From Serendipita indica DSM 11827 (Eukaryota; Basidiomycota; Agaricomycetes; Sebacinales; Serendipitaceae): a stretch of DNA of 64,000 nt. The notes beneath the pieces were generated by a model that saw nothing but the letters and a program-made list of their open reading frames with translations, was not told the origin of the DNA and made no database searches. The stretch spans positions 62,001 to 126,000 of the forward strand of contig CAJVGD010000002.1 in NCBI GenBank assembly GCA_910890315.1. The letters run 5' to 3'. A program made the position numbers and the translations under genes. Below are positions 1-11,296 of the stretch, piece after piece. Numbering within the stretch: position 1 is the first letter of the stretch; each line of letters begins with the position of its first letter.

Positions 1-1664
1 AACAAGCCTATCACTAATGGTGTTGACGCTGCCGGATCCCGGGCAGACCGACCAGAATCACCTAAAGAGATGACGGTATACTTCCAAGTCGGACGCCAGG
101 TGAAGAAGGTTGTGATGGAGCCCGTCACGTCGTTTGCCGCCCTGCGTGTTCTGTTCATGAACAAGTTCATGTACAACCCAGGAGGCGGAAACTTCCCGGA
201 GATTTACATCCGAGATCCAGCAAGTGGAGTGCAGTACGAGCTGGAGGATGTTTCAGAGGTGAAGGACAAGTGTTTGCTGTCGTTGAACATTGAACGTGAG
301 TGATTACCGTCTTGCATGTTGTCGATATTGATATGGCCCGCCCTGTAGCGCTGGATCAAATCAAGCAGCATATCGACACTCAAATTGCGACTCTATCCCA
401 AGAGATCAAAGACCTCAAGTCTACTGTCGCAACCTCACGTAGGGTTTCATTAACTCCTGGGCCACCCGCGTCACCAGGAGTTGTGAACAGCATCGTTTTC
501 CCGACTCGTCCGAGCGAGAAGCAGTTCCAAAACATGGCTCAACGGATTGGAAAAGCGCAGGCACAGTCACGCGCAGCGACCGCTCTCCCACCATTGGTAC
601 CCCAGATGACGGGAACGTCCGACGTAGGCAGTGTAACATCCGGACGGATAGTCAACGATCTCAAGACCCAGTTCGACGAAGTGCAAAACATTCGACGAGA
701 TCTCGGTGTGATGCGACAGATCTATGTCGATTTTACCAATTCGACAAAGGAGTCGCTTGGTGCGCTTCGTACGCAAGCAGCATCGATTCGCCAAGTAGCG
801 AATACCAAGGTGGGCGGAGCTCGTGCGTCCATCGACGCTGGCAAGGCGCGTCTAGATAAACGGAGCCAAGACGTATTGTCGGACATCAATGACCTTGAGG
901 ATACGGTAGAGAGTCTGAGGGATGATGTCCTCAAAAGGCAGATTATGCCAAAGATGGACACGACGAAGCGACTGCGGGCAAAGATTGATGCGACGACAAA
1001 GGAGCTCGAGGATCTCAAAGCACATATCACGACAGTACGACCTTCGTGGAAGAAGACGTGGGAGCAAGAGCTGCAGAATATCATGGAGGAGCAGCAGTTC
1101 TTGGGACACCAAGAGGAGCTGATCGAGGATCTGATCGAAGACAACAAGGCGCTGAGCGAGGTCTTTGGACATGTGGAGAAGGTGATCTCACTTCGTGGGA
1201 CAGGAGCCGGACGATCTCGATCGTTCCGACCACCACCTCCTGATGAAGGACACGGAGGGTTGAGCACTGTGATGCTGGAGATTCGGGGAGCACAAGTGGA
1301 TCCCCAGCGTCGACTCAAAGCTATCGAGCAGAATCAACTGGCTAGAAAGAAGGAACTCATGTCTCGGTCGGACGAGTTTCAGCAAGAGCTGGCTGGGTTT
1401 GTAAAGGGGAAGAAGCTAAAGATGACAGGAGGGACGGAGGAGGCAGAGCGGAAGCGAAAGGTCAAGGACGAACTGGCGTTCAAGGCAATGTTCTCAAACA
1501 CGAGCCTGATGTCGGGGAGTGGAAATGGAAGTGGGAGCATGGGAGGTGGGATGGGTAGTTTCGGCGGGTTTGGGGGAGGACTACCTGGACTGGCACAAGC
1601 ACCTGCGCTGTCAGATTCAGGAAGCGACGACGAGGATATGTCACCTGTAGGATCTCCTACGTGA
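1..1664 (+). CDS. BUD6: Bud6/Aip3 actin- and formin-interacting protein, 3' part
   Basis: Polarity factor that binds actin and formins at growth sites and helps nucleate actin cables. The reading frame is open from base 1, so the N-terminus lies outside the window. Exons are <1..295 and 349..1664, with a 53-nt GTGAGT...TAG intron; the junction reads LNIE-PLDQIKQHIDTQIATL. The first exon holds the conserved AIP3 segment (MNKFMYNPGGGNFPEIYIRD, then YELEDVSEVKDKCLLSLN). Next comes a long coiled coil with many Leu/Arg/Glu heptads, and a Gly/Ser/Met-rich low-complexity tail ending in an acidic SDSGSDDEDMSP stretch. The AIP3 segment makes the family call firm; the tail is not conserved. No downstream partner is implied by context. 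Confidence 0.9.
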
Positions 1665-1821
1665 TCCATTGTGTTTCTAGTTTTTAGTCTGCTGTTTCCT
1701 CATCTTCTGTTCCGTAAACCAAGCCATGTATGTTGAAAAGAAATCTGTTAAGAGCTTATGTACTAGTTTGGCTTTGGGTTATGAGAACTCTGACTTCGGC
1801 CTTGCATCAAATTTTCTCAAA

Positions 1822-2529
1822 ATGCCTCGGGTGAAGCCACAACAAAAAACTGCGGAGCGTATATTCCATCCACTTTCGCGCAAAGCTGGTCAACTCGAGC
1901 GAGAGACTTTACGCAAGGCAAAACTTGCGGCCCAAGTGGCGAAGCGCGGCAAAAAGAAAACGATTCAGGGTGAGTTGACGATTGGGATCAAATTTGTCAT
2001 TAATTGACGATTGATACTGAATCTTCGACCACTAGCGGACAGATATGCCTTTTTCCTTCATGCACTTCCTCCGGACATCGAATCACTGAGCCTAGCCGAC
2101 CTTCACGAGCTTATTCGAGACGTATGGCTCACAAGACACGACCTTGCTCTCGAGGAGGAACAAGCGAGTCGACGCAAGGGACGTCCCAAGAGCACCAAAG
2201 AGGACAAGCTCGAGGAAGCTAAGAGAAGAGATGCAGAAGAATATGCAACTGGACTCGAGCTACCTGATCTAACGGATGCACGCACGGTTCGTCTTTTTCG
2301 ACAATGGGACGGCAGCGACGTGAACTACCTGTCAATTCTACGACTTATACGCGTCAGCGGCACGCACCCGGATGTCATTCACGTTGCTCGGGTCGGTCGC
2401 GACAAACCCGCTGGCACGTCGGATCGACAGCCAAGTGGGGACGGAGAGATGGAGGTCGATAAAGAGGAGGCACTGCGGGTCTCACGACCCGGAAGCACGA
2501 TGCTCTCCATGGACGAGATTCCAGTGTGA
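1822..2529 (+). CDS. TMA16: TMA16-like 60S ribosome biogenesis factor
   Basis: Small basic protein of the translation-machinery-associated 16 family, which binds nuclear pre-60S particles. Exons are 1822..1969 and 2036..2529, with a 66-nt GTGAGT...TAG intron. The phases fit (148 nt leaves one base, completed by CG to give Ala). The N-terminus MPRVKPQQKTAERIFHPLSR and the following Lys/Arg-rich segment are the family signature. Exon 2 continues ADRYAFFLHALPPDIESLSL with a helical, charged middle. The C-terminus is acidic and probably disordered. Total about 213 aa, close to the human (203 aa) and yeast (178 aa) proteins. An upstream in-frame ATG at 1726 exists but would add unrelated residues, so the start was set at the conserved MPRVKP. 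Confidence 0.9.
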
Positions 2530-2775
2530 GACGTCGGATTGTCTCAGAACTTGGCTGAGGCAGGGTGGCGAAACACTGCATGATGATTGCGGCTCCTCTG
2601 AAGAGCGCGCTCCGTGTGAATTCCGACGACGGCTGGTAAATCCACAATAACGGTAGACAGATTGACAGCGTAACCCGATGTGAAATAAAAGGCCCTTTAC
2701 GCCAGTCACCACTCTGACCCCTCCACGATTACGACACTCCTCCAGTCCCTCTTAATCTTATACTAAACTACAGAC

Positions 2776-4039
2776 ATGAGCTACGGTCCTCCATCTGGTC
2801 CTCCTGGCGCCCCGCCACCGGGCTTTCATCCTGGTTCTGGCTACCCAGGCGGCCCACCGCCAGGCTGGGCTGGCCCTCCAGCGCAGATGGGGCCTCCTCC
2901 AGTGATGAGTCCTCCTCCTGGACAAGGTCCCGGTGGTCCAGTTTTAGCTACGAGCTCTGTCGTCGCCGACACGACTGGTGTCTATGAAGGAGCGCAGTAT
3001 CGCATCGACCACCGCGATTCGAACAGTACGCAGATACCACATCGATTGATTTATTGAATCTGAATTATCTTTCCTATAGGTATTCTGCAGATCACCCTCC
3101 AGCAAGGCTACCAGATCAAGAGTAGGCCAGGAGCAATGGTGGCAATGAGTGCAAGTGTTCAGATCAAAGGCTCTATGAAGATTTCACTCAGTAAAATGAT
3201 TACGGGTGGCGAGATGTCTGGTACGTTCACACGTTTGTCTCTTCCTGTGATATCTGACGCACGGCACAGAGAGCAAATACACCGTACGTGCTTCATACGA
3301 CGAAAGGTACCGACTTCACCTAGCTATAGGGACCTGGGGAGGTCATCCTCGCTCCAGAGGTTTGGGGGGATATTGTACCCATCCAGATCCAGCCGAATAC
3401 AAGCTGGTCTGTTGGAAAGGATGCTTACCTAGCTTGTACCGCCAATGTCACGAGATCCACAAAGTCGCAAGGCTTCATGAAAGGACTCAGTGCGCTCAAT
3501 CCTCCTTTCAGAGTTGGGCGATACTGACACATTACAGTGTCCGGTGAAGGCTTCTTCGTCGCCCGCGTTGAAGGTCAAGGTGTCCTCTTTGTTCAGAGCT
3601 TGGGAGCCATCGTACGCCGAGACTTGCGTCCAGGTGAAGAGTGGATTGTCGATAATGGTCACCTTGGTCCGTAGCGTTCACCTCAAGTGTCTGTCTACTC
3701 ACAACATATCAGTGGCTTGGAGTGCAAGTTATACTATGGAACGAATCCAGACGACGGGTGGCGGATTCCTCTCTGGATCCCACACTGGCGAAGGAGCAGT
3801 GTGTCGCTTCAGTATGCTTTCTATTCATTCTACCCCCCTTGCATTCTAATAGTATTTTAGGGGGTCCTGGTACCGTGTATTTGCAAACGAGAAACCCTCA
3901 GAGTCTGGGACAGTGGATCGCGGCTCAAGTTCCACGACAGGGCTAGTAAGCCATCTCCTTCTGACACACGGAAGCTGACCAAGTCAATGTAGGAGGTGGA
4001 GGTGGGGGAGGATCCGGTTTCGGCGACTTTGGATTTTGA
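2776..4039 (+). CDS. AIM24-family protein (TIGR00266-like)
   Basis: Member of the AIM24/DUF124 family, a beta-rich trimeric fold related to TRAP; yeast Aim24 acts at the mitochondrial inner membrane, but this cytosolic-type branch has no clear role. A Pro/Gly-rich leader of about 55 residues precedes the domain. Exons: 2776..3025, 3080..3220, 3270..3283 (14 nt), 3330..3489, 3538..3666, 3713..3811, 3861..3941, 3993..4039; they sum to 306 codons plus stop. Family blocks visible are QGYQIKSRPGAMVAMS, GLMSGEGFFVARVEGQG and VYLQTRNPQSLGQW. The last junction needs a GC-AG intron (3942..3992) to reach the Gly-rich tail GGGGGGSGFGDFGF. Without it the protein stops at 3946 after RQG. No mitochondrial targeting signal is seen. 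Confidence 0.85.
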
Positions 4040-4120
4040 AATATGTGAATGTGAATTACGCATATGTGCCGCAATACAGCCAACGTATGGTCAAATCTGT
4101 TTCAGGTTGACAAAAGAGTG

Positions 4121-5967
4121 TCACCGCTCTTGGTGAAATGCCTTTTCAATCTCCATCACTGCTCGCAGCAGAGAACGGTCGCTGCCCCACTGGCCGACTA
4201 ATGAAATACCAATCGGCCATCCGTCACTGGCGCTTCCCGAGGGAATGCTGACAGATGGTAGCCCTGCTAGCGATGCGGGTACCGTTAGGATGTCTTGCAT
4301 GTATGATTCCAGTGAATTGCTTGAAGACGGGTCGTCCAGCTTTGGTGCAGTCCGGATAGCTGAAGGGTGCAGTATATAATCAACTTTATCTTGTGGTGAA
4401 CCGCCCTCTGATTGAGCCAGTGGATTCGGCGATTCGAAGACTCTGTCAAAGTCCGCTCGTATTCGCAGTCGAAGGCGCTGAGCTTGTAGGAAATAGTTGT
4501 CAAACGCACTTTACGGAATAAGAAAATATGATCTCGTCAGATATCCATAACTTACGCAGCAGTCAATGCATATGTCCCGAGTAGAATCCGTCGCTTGACC
4601 TCTGCACCGAAATTCTTTGACCTCGTAAGCGCGTAGATATCTCCAACTGTCCCATTGAATGTACTATCGGGCTCGGCGTGCTCCCCGTACTCGACGCCAT
4701 CATAACGTGCCAGGTTGCTGCTGGCTTCGGCGCTCGAGATGACATAGTAGGCACTGAGGGCATATCTTGTAGACGGCAAAGATATAGGAACTAGCTTCGC
4801 TCCCGCCTTGCGTAGCAGCTCGAGGCCCTTTGAAAACTCTTCGGTAATGGAGACGTCGAGTTCGGTGGGGAAGTATTCCTGTTCCTCTTAAGAGAGAGAT
4901 AATATGTAAAACATGAATACGTACCATTGGAATACCTATTCGGATACCGTCCAGAGACATGTAGTCGTTTGACGGAAGCCCTACTCGAATCTCGTCCGTA
5001 ACACATGTAGGGTCGGCCGGATCGTGAACAGATAGAACATCTGACAATGGAGACGTTATTTATGCATGATGCTCTGATGAAAACTACCGAATGCCGTGCT
5101 AAGCGTCTCGCTGTCGCGTGCAAGAATGCCAACGCAGTCCAGGCTATCTGCAAACGAAACCACTCCCCATCGACTGATCATTCCGTAGGAAGGCTTCATC
5201 CCGAGTATGCCACAGTAGGCCGCAGGCAATCGAATCGACCCTCCAGTATCGGTCCCCAGCGCACTATAATATCGTCAGAAGTGAACAGTACTCGGGTAAG
5301 GAGGATACGAACAAGTCACATAATCCCATGGACACCGCTGCGGCGCTCCCCCCGGAACTTCCGCCTGCAGACCTCCTTTCTCGTTCCCGCCAACGTGGAA
5401 TGTCTGTTATCGCAAGGGGGAGAGGATGCGGATTGAGTACAGGTCCATGCGAAGAATGTACGTTGGCCGAACTGTTCAGATAATGTCACACAATCTACTT
5501 GGACAAAGAGTATCAATTATCCACGCACCCCATGCCAAATTCATCGCAGTTAGTTTTACCAACAATTGAAACGTTTGCTTTCTTCAGTAGTTTGACCACG
5601 GTGGCATCGTATGGTGGATAAAATCCTATCTAGTTCGACTTTGTCAATCCATGTCCGTTCATTCGAGCCAGACCTTACGTTGAAGCATGGGCGAGGCACA
5701 CGTCGTTGCAAAGTCTTTGGTACATATATTATCCTTGATAGCAACCTTGAGCCCCGAGCTCTCTATTTCGCCTATGGACAGTCAGATTGTTTTGCGTAGA
5801 AGTAGAACCTGGTGCCAACCGTATGGCGAAAGAAGTGCATTTACGCCTCCTGTTCCAGAATTGAGTGAAAAAAGCTCCTTCCAAGCAAGCTGAGGATTGC
5901 CCCTTGGCTTGCTAGCAGTCAATAACCGGCAACTGGCTCGCATGGGTCGGGACCAAAACTGGCCCAA
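4121..5967 (-). CDS. HER2: Mitochondrial glutamyl-tRNA(Gln) amidotransferase subunit A
   Basis: Amidase subunit of the GatFAB/GatCAB complex that converts Glu-tRNA(Gln) to Gln-tRNA(Gln) in mitochondria. Eight exons on the minus strand: 5820..5967, 5679..5771, 5529..5625, 5313..5471, 5088..5263, 4925..5040, 4556..4878, 4121..4508, together 499 aa plus stop with consistent phases. Amidase-signature residues are present: the catalytic Lys in GLKVAIKDN, the Ser pair in [12 protein letters not shown], and [12 protein letters not shown]. GatA-specific blocks are [30 protein letters not shown] and [14 protein letters not shown]. Two introns start with GTTCGT and GTTGGC, weaker than usual donors, but both are required by frame. 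The start at 5967 is the first ATG before the conserved region. The N-terminus is short and basic, as expected for import. Confidence 0.93.
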
Positions 5968-6146
5968 CCTTGCACCAGCTTCACGAGACTCATAAACGCG
6001 TGTATCAATAGTAAACAGTCATCTATAATGCAGGAGGCGTGGCGCGTCCATAATAGACGGAATAAAAATGACAAAGTCGGCACTACAAGAATTATCGTCT
6101 ATCCTCTGTGGAAATCGTACCCAAGAAAACGAGAACAGGGGAACAA

Positions 6147-7793
6147 CTATCGGACAGCGACCGTCTCCATGTACTGCTGCGAGACGCCACGGCGATTCCA
6201 AATCGTCTTGCCGTTTAGTCCTAAAACACTGCTCTGCTTCATAACCTCTTCTGGAGGAGATTTGGGTGGAGACGGATAGGGGTCGACAGCTACTTGTCCG
6301 TCGAGCGGCGGCGAAAAGATATATTTGGTCTTGTCGTACGAGTTGGCAGCAATGGTCGTGTTCAAGGGGGGCGGAGGATATTCTCGTGAGTAGGTTCGTG
6401 TATGCCGACCTTGTCCAAGGTGTGGTGCGTGAGATAGAGAGGGTTTTGCGTGATGTCGTGGGTGAGTAGGTAGGACCGGGAACTGTTCCTGTGGGCGTTG
6501 TCCTTCTGCAATCTTCTCGATTGAAACGGGAATCTCCTCCTTTGAGACTGGAATTGCCAGGTCTCGCATTGCTTCCACACGCCTTGCCTGCTTCTCCCCT
6601 CGCTCGACATCTCCCTTGGCTCTGTTGTAGAGCCAGAGACCGCCAAATGTGAGTAGAATTCCAAGACCCTGAACGGGGTGCACAGGCTGGCTGAACCAGG
6701 CGATGGCAATACATATAACCGCGATACGCTTAATGAGCGACGCGATTGAGTAGGTCACTGGGGATGTGGTAGCGAGAATAGCGAATGCAATGATGTTTTG
6801 GAGGAAATGAACCGTTCCGTTGGCGAAAAAGTAGTATGTCACCGAGTGTCCGCTGTTAACGACGTGACGATTGGCGGCAACGATGGATCCGGACGACCAC
6901 CGATTGATGAGGGAGAACAAGTCGTAGTAAAGCCATATCGGAATCATGAGGATGAAGGCCATGCCCGACGAGTAGAAGAGGAGGTTGATCTTGTCAAGTC
7001 TGTGAGGTTGATTCAATCCAGACGAGTTTGTGGGCATAATCTTCTTGAAGAAGATGTTGGAGGAGACGAATATGATGGCTGAGCCAAATGCGCAGAGCAA
7101 TCCAAGGAAATTGGACGCGGACATGTCAAACGTGCATGCGAGCATGACCCCGACGGTTAAAGGCAGCAGTGAGACATATGTCGACGTGGAATACTTGACA
7201 CCAAAGAGCATCGCGTACGCGGCGACGGTGAAGAGCGGAGATAGGGCCTAATGAGCGGTCTAAATTCAGATACGCTGAGCGGAACATAGAGGGATACTGA
7301 CCTTGATAGTGTGCACGGTGCTGACAGGTATTCTCGAAATTGCCATACTCGACGAAATATGGCCTCCAACTTGGAAAGCAGCCATTGGGAGCGTGCTGCG
7401 TATTATCGCCGGGGTTGGTCTCCGAAGTTTAGCAAGACGGAGGACAGGACTTGCAAGGAGCAAGCAGTAACCTGCAATAAATCCAAATTGCACAAAGGTC
7501 AGCGTGACGGGAAACTTGAAGATGACCATGATGGATTTGCCCGTGTTTGAAGAGAGTGCGCTCGAGGCGTACCAGAGACAGCACAGCAGCACAAATCGCA
7601 CTGTCGATGCCTCTGCGCCTAATAAAGAGGTTGTACTGCTCGATGCGTCCTTCCATCCGCCTTTTGGCGCTGTGGGAGTCCAGCCATAGGCCACCACTGG
7701 CGGTTGAGGAACACGCATATGGCCTGGACTTTGAGCACGCCGCCGACGTTCCTCAGACCATTGCGACTCTCTGATTTCGTAAGATTTTTGCAT
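6147..7793 (-). CDS. TPT/SLY41-type sugar-phosphate or nucleotide-sugar transporter
   Basis: Multi-pass membrane transporter of the triose-phosphate translocator/drug-metabolite superfamily, closest in layout to the ER/Golgi SLY41 group. Exons 7302..7793 and 6147..7247 are joined across a 54-nt intron (HTIK-ALSPLFTVAAYAMLFG). The product is about 530 aa. It has a cytosolic basic N-terminus, then roughly nine to ten hydrophobic segments. TPT hallmarks include VGGHISSSMAISRIPVSTVH, a LFGVKYSTSTYVSLLPLTVG segment and SIASLIKRIAVICIAI. A hydrophilic Pro-rich cytosolic tail of about 150 residues follows, longer than in most relatives. An in-frame GTG lies upstream at 7877, but 7793 is the first ATG in that frame. 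The substrate cannot be told from sequence. Confidence 0.87.
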
Positions 7794-8556
7794 ATTTTTT
7801 GGCGTCCAGCGCTGGACGTGGTCGAGAGTAAGAACCAAGCCCACCGATTGGTTGACTTCGTTCACTGCATCGCGCACCGCCAGCTATAACGTCGGCCCCC
7901 ATTTTGCGCAGACGAATAACAAGAAACAACGTAGAAAGTCTGGTTTAAAGGATATCTAAGGATCCTCAAGTTGGACGCTCTTGAAATAGTGAGTTTGCTG
8001 GTCTCACGAGCGAACAGCCTTAACTATTCACTATTCGGCCATTCAATGTAAATAAAAGCACTGATTGTGGATACATTTCAACCTGGAAGTAGCGTGTTGG
8101 GCCAGTTTGCACCGTCCTCGGTCTGATGAATGCAAGCGCGTAGCCGGGCGTATAGGCTGCACTAGATTACATTCCAAGGGCTGTAGGGGGATAAATTGTT
8201 GAACCAAGATCGCCATTGGACAGCCGATGTCCTCGCAACATGCGTTGAAATCGCAAACAATTCTTGGAATTTTACGAGCAGCGCATGGGCGATCCTTACA
8301 TATTCCGATCGACAAAGTTTACGTGACATGCACTCTTGGCTCCCTTACGGGCGGTGCGACGCACCAAAACAGCAAGTGGCTGGCACACATGGCATCCACC
8401 ATTAAGCTTTCTTCGGGTCCCCATTCCCCCTATATAACCTCCTGAATGTGGTTTACGGGCGATCCTACTCCTTCTCCCGCCCCCCGTTCTCACCACTGGC
8501 CGCTATCAACAGACGAGGTCACTTTTGACGAAGCTTACGACGTTACGACGTCTATC
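7794..8556. promoter_or_regulatory. Intergenic region between two divergent genes
   Basis: This roughly 760-bp stretch separates the transporter (minus) from the membrane glycoprotein (plus) and must hold both promoters. A TATA-like TATATAACC lies at about 8431, some 125 bp before the glycoprotein ATG, with pyrimidine-rich sequence (about 8468-8495) after it. Short ORFs on both strands show no recognisable protein features. No RNA gene or repeat was seen. Confidence 0.45.
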
Positions 8557-11011
8557 ATGCCCCGAACGATTTATTTCCTCTTATTTTTGGTTCTCGGTCA
8601 GGCGAGCGCGGCTAGTGAGCGCTCGGGCGCGCATGCCCGCTCTCCTCGAGGCGTAGGCGATCTCTCGCAGAACAAGGCCGTAGGCATCGTAGGGCGACAG
8701 CTCGTGAGTATTGCATGCATTATACTCTCCTACTCACGCATTGCTTCAACAGGGGAGTGCAACTTCATCTGCAGCTGTGGTCAGTACCCTTGTGCCTTGA
8801 TCTTGACGCGCTCACTCACATTGCCCCAGACTCCCGCATTACCAAGTGCGTCTTGTGATACTTCTTCGATGCTCCTTGCTCACTCGTGACAGTCACTATT
8901 CCTCCAGTTGTAATCCCAATCCCAACTCCCGGGTCCTCAAGTGCGTCTCCTGTTCCCTCTCCAACCCCCACCAATGAACCGTCTCCATCCCCTACAGTCA
9001 ATAACCCTCCTGTTGTAATCCCACTTCCAACTTCCTCGAGTGCGTCTCCTGTTGCCTCCCCAACCCCCACCGATGAACCTTCCCTCTCCTCAACAGCAAA
9101 TGTTCCCACTGTACCCACGGCTACTGCATCCTCAAGTGCGTCTCCTACTTCCTCATCAAACCCCACGAACGAATCCCCCCAATCCTCAACAGCAAATACT
9201 TCCACCCGATCCTCATCCTCAACAGCAAATACTCAATCCTCTTCCTCTTCCTCTTCAGTTGAAAATTCCCCCGCCGAATCTACCGAGTCTGGAAGTGCGT
9301 CAACTCCCACCGAACAACCTATCTCTTCGTCGGCATCCAATTCTTCATCTGCTTCATCTGGTTCTACTGTGATATTGACGCCGTTGGGCACATCAACAGC
9401 TACAGGGTCTTCAACTACAGGCACGGGCTCTGGGAGTGGGAGCACTCCTGCAGGTTCTTCTGGCAGTGGCACTGCGCCAACAGGCTCCTCAGGCTCTGGT
9501 TCGGGCTCTGGTTCGGGCACCCCGAATCCAACCGCCACAAATCCCACTGATGAGTCAAGTGGATCCGCGCCTTCTGGCTCTGCTAGCTCTGGATCGCCGA
9601 CACCGCCAGGTAAGGGTGCAGTATCTAGTCATTGTAGGTTTCAACAGTTACCTAGTGATTACTCCTGGTTCTCCCACAACCAACGGTCCGCCGAGTGGCT
9701 CTAGCTCTAGCTCCAGTTCCAGCATCCATATCAATACGAATGCTCCTGTCCGTATTTTTTTTATCTCGTCGGATTGGGCTTACATCTGTGTAGCTCATTG
9801 TGCAACAAGCACCTCCCGATATAGTCAGCCCGGTCGTCCAAGTGGCGTACAACCCAGACAATGCATGGGAATCTACTAGCTCTGATTCTCCTCCTTCCTC
9901 ATCCTCCTACGCGTCGACAACTGGTGTCGTCGGCGCGAACCCACCGACTGTGCACAATCCACCGAAACCGTCGTGCAACAATGGTACAAAAGTGGGAAAT
10001 ATGGTCGGAGCCTCCATTAAACTCAATTTTACTGGGGTCGAAGCGGCCTTGTTGTTTGTACCCTCAAAGCTGGGAGCAAGCTATTCGGTCAAGTTGGACG
10101 ACTTGGAGGAAAAGGAATTCAACAGTTATAAAGAAGATTTCACCGCATGCGAAGTCAACCAGACGTGGTCGGTCACCGGACTGCCGAATCAATTGCATAC
10201 AATCACTGTGACAATCAAGGGAGACGGGCTCTCTGCGGTCGTACCAGGTTCAGCAGCCGGCGGCACGCAGCTCGAGTATAGCGGGTTGATGTACGTGATC
10301 TATTCTTGCTCTTTCCTGTCTCACATAGGCCACAGATTCAAAGGTCCAACACCGATAACAGATCAACCACCTAGCTCAGGCGTCAGCAAGTGGGTGATTA
10401 TAGGAGCCTCCATCGGTGGAGCCATCCTACTTATCGCAATCGGTATCACTGCATTCATTTGCGTCCGTCGGCGCCGTCAAAACCGCGTTCCACCGTCTCA
10501 AATGGTTCAGACGGAGCAAGCTGCCTTTGGGCACAACCGGCTCGCGAGCACGGCCACTACCATGGCACCTCCAGGAGGACGCCCAAGTTCACACCATCCT
10601 ACGCCCGTGGGTAGTCCAACTCCACAGTTCCTACCATCCCCGCGTGTGGGACCCATGGACTCGACGTTTATCCCCTCTTCGAGCCCGCCCCAGTCACCTC
10701 CGCTGTCCCCACGGTCAATGTCGACGACGTGGCAAGAGTCCAGTAGCCACATTTATGGTCCTCGACCAATGTCAATGACCGCTTCAGAGTATGGCGGACA
10801 ACAAACTTCCCCTATTTCGCAAGGGCGTCCCATGTCTATGAACACGGGATACACGTATCAGAATCCGGGCATGAATGCGTACACAGGAGTTTCGAACCCG
10901 TATAACAATGGAGTGCCGGGCTCTCCTCCCGCGCGTGGATATGCGCAAGAAAATCCCTTCGTCTCAGGACATTCTCGCAATACGTCCTATTCTCAAAACC
11001 CATTCGAATGA
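8557..11011 (+). CDS. Ser/Thr-rich single-pass membrane glycoprotein
   Basis: Predicted type I surface protein. Exons 8557..8703, 8753..8779, 8830..8845 (16 nt), 8893..9609, 9656..9747, 9794..10290, 10336..11011 sum to 723 aa plus stop. Residues 1-19 (MPRTIYFLLFLVLGQASA) are a signal peptide. A Ser/Thr/Pro mucin-like stalk of about 300 residues follows and includes imperfect tandem repeats. Then comes a compact beta-rich module (NGTKVGNMVGASIKLNFTGV, later NQTWSVTGLPNQLHTITVTI) resembling the jelly-roll ectodomains common in agaricomycete membrane proteins. One transmembrane helix (WVIIGASIGGAILLIAIGIT) is followed by a basic stop-transfer RRRR and a Pro/Ser-rich cytosolic tail. The layout suggests a wall-stress sensor or adhesion-type protein, which is inference. 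It resembles the gene at 61887 in design but not in sequence. Confidence 0.75.
8898..9170 (+). repeat. Imperfect tandem repeat in mucin stalk
   Basis: A unit of about 100 nt is repeated: the block TCAAGTGCGTCTCCT or a close variant recurs at about 8937, 9040 and 9134, each followed by a CCAACCCCCACCRATGAACC-like segment. At protein level the unit is roughly VVIPxPTxxSSSASPVxSPTPTxEPS. It lies wholly inside the coding exon of the surface glycoprotein and preserves frame. Confidence 0.7.
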
Positions 11012-11296
11012 AGAATTATGCAGTGAACATGGACACTACGAAATCATCTCATGGACATTGATTGCATCTGTAGAATACGCCCAGAGCGCTAGATCGGCGA
11101 TCTGTTCGCCGAGGTGTTACATAGCAATCATAAATATAATGTTGTGACCCATTCTCAAATGAAGCGAATGAAGGCAGAGGCAACGACGAACGCAATAGAA
11201 TAAGCAGCCAAAGGAAGTCGTTCCAAGTAGAATAACAAAACTACATTGATACGAATAGAAAAGTGAACGAGTCGTAAGATACCAAAGCCCCATCGC

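Noticed and set aside
722-1318. 198-codon minus-strand ORF in the BUD6 gene
   Set aside because: It is an antisense shadow of the coiled-coil coding region, with Ser/Arg-rich composition and no domain features.
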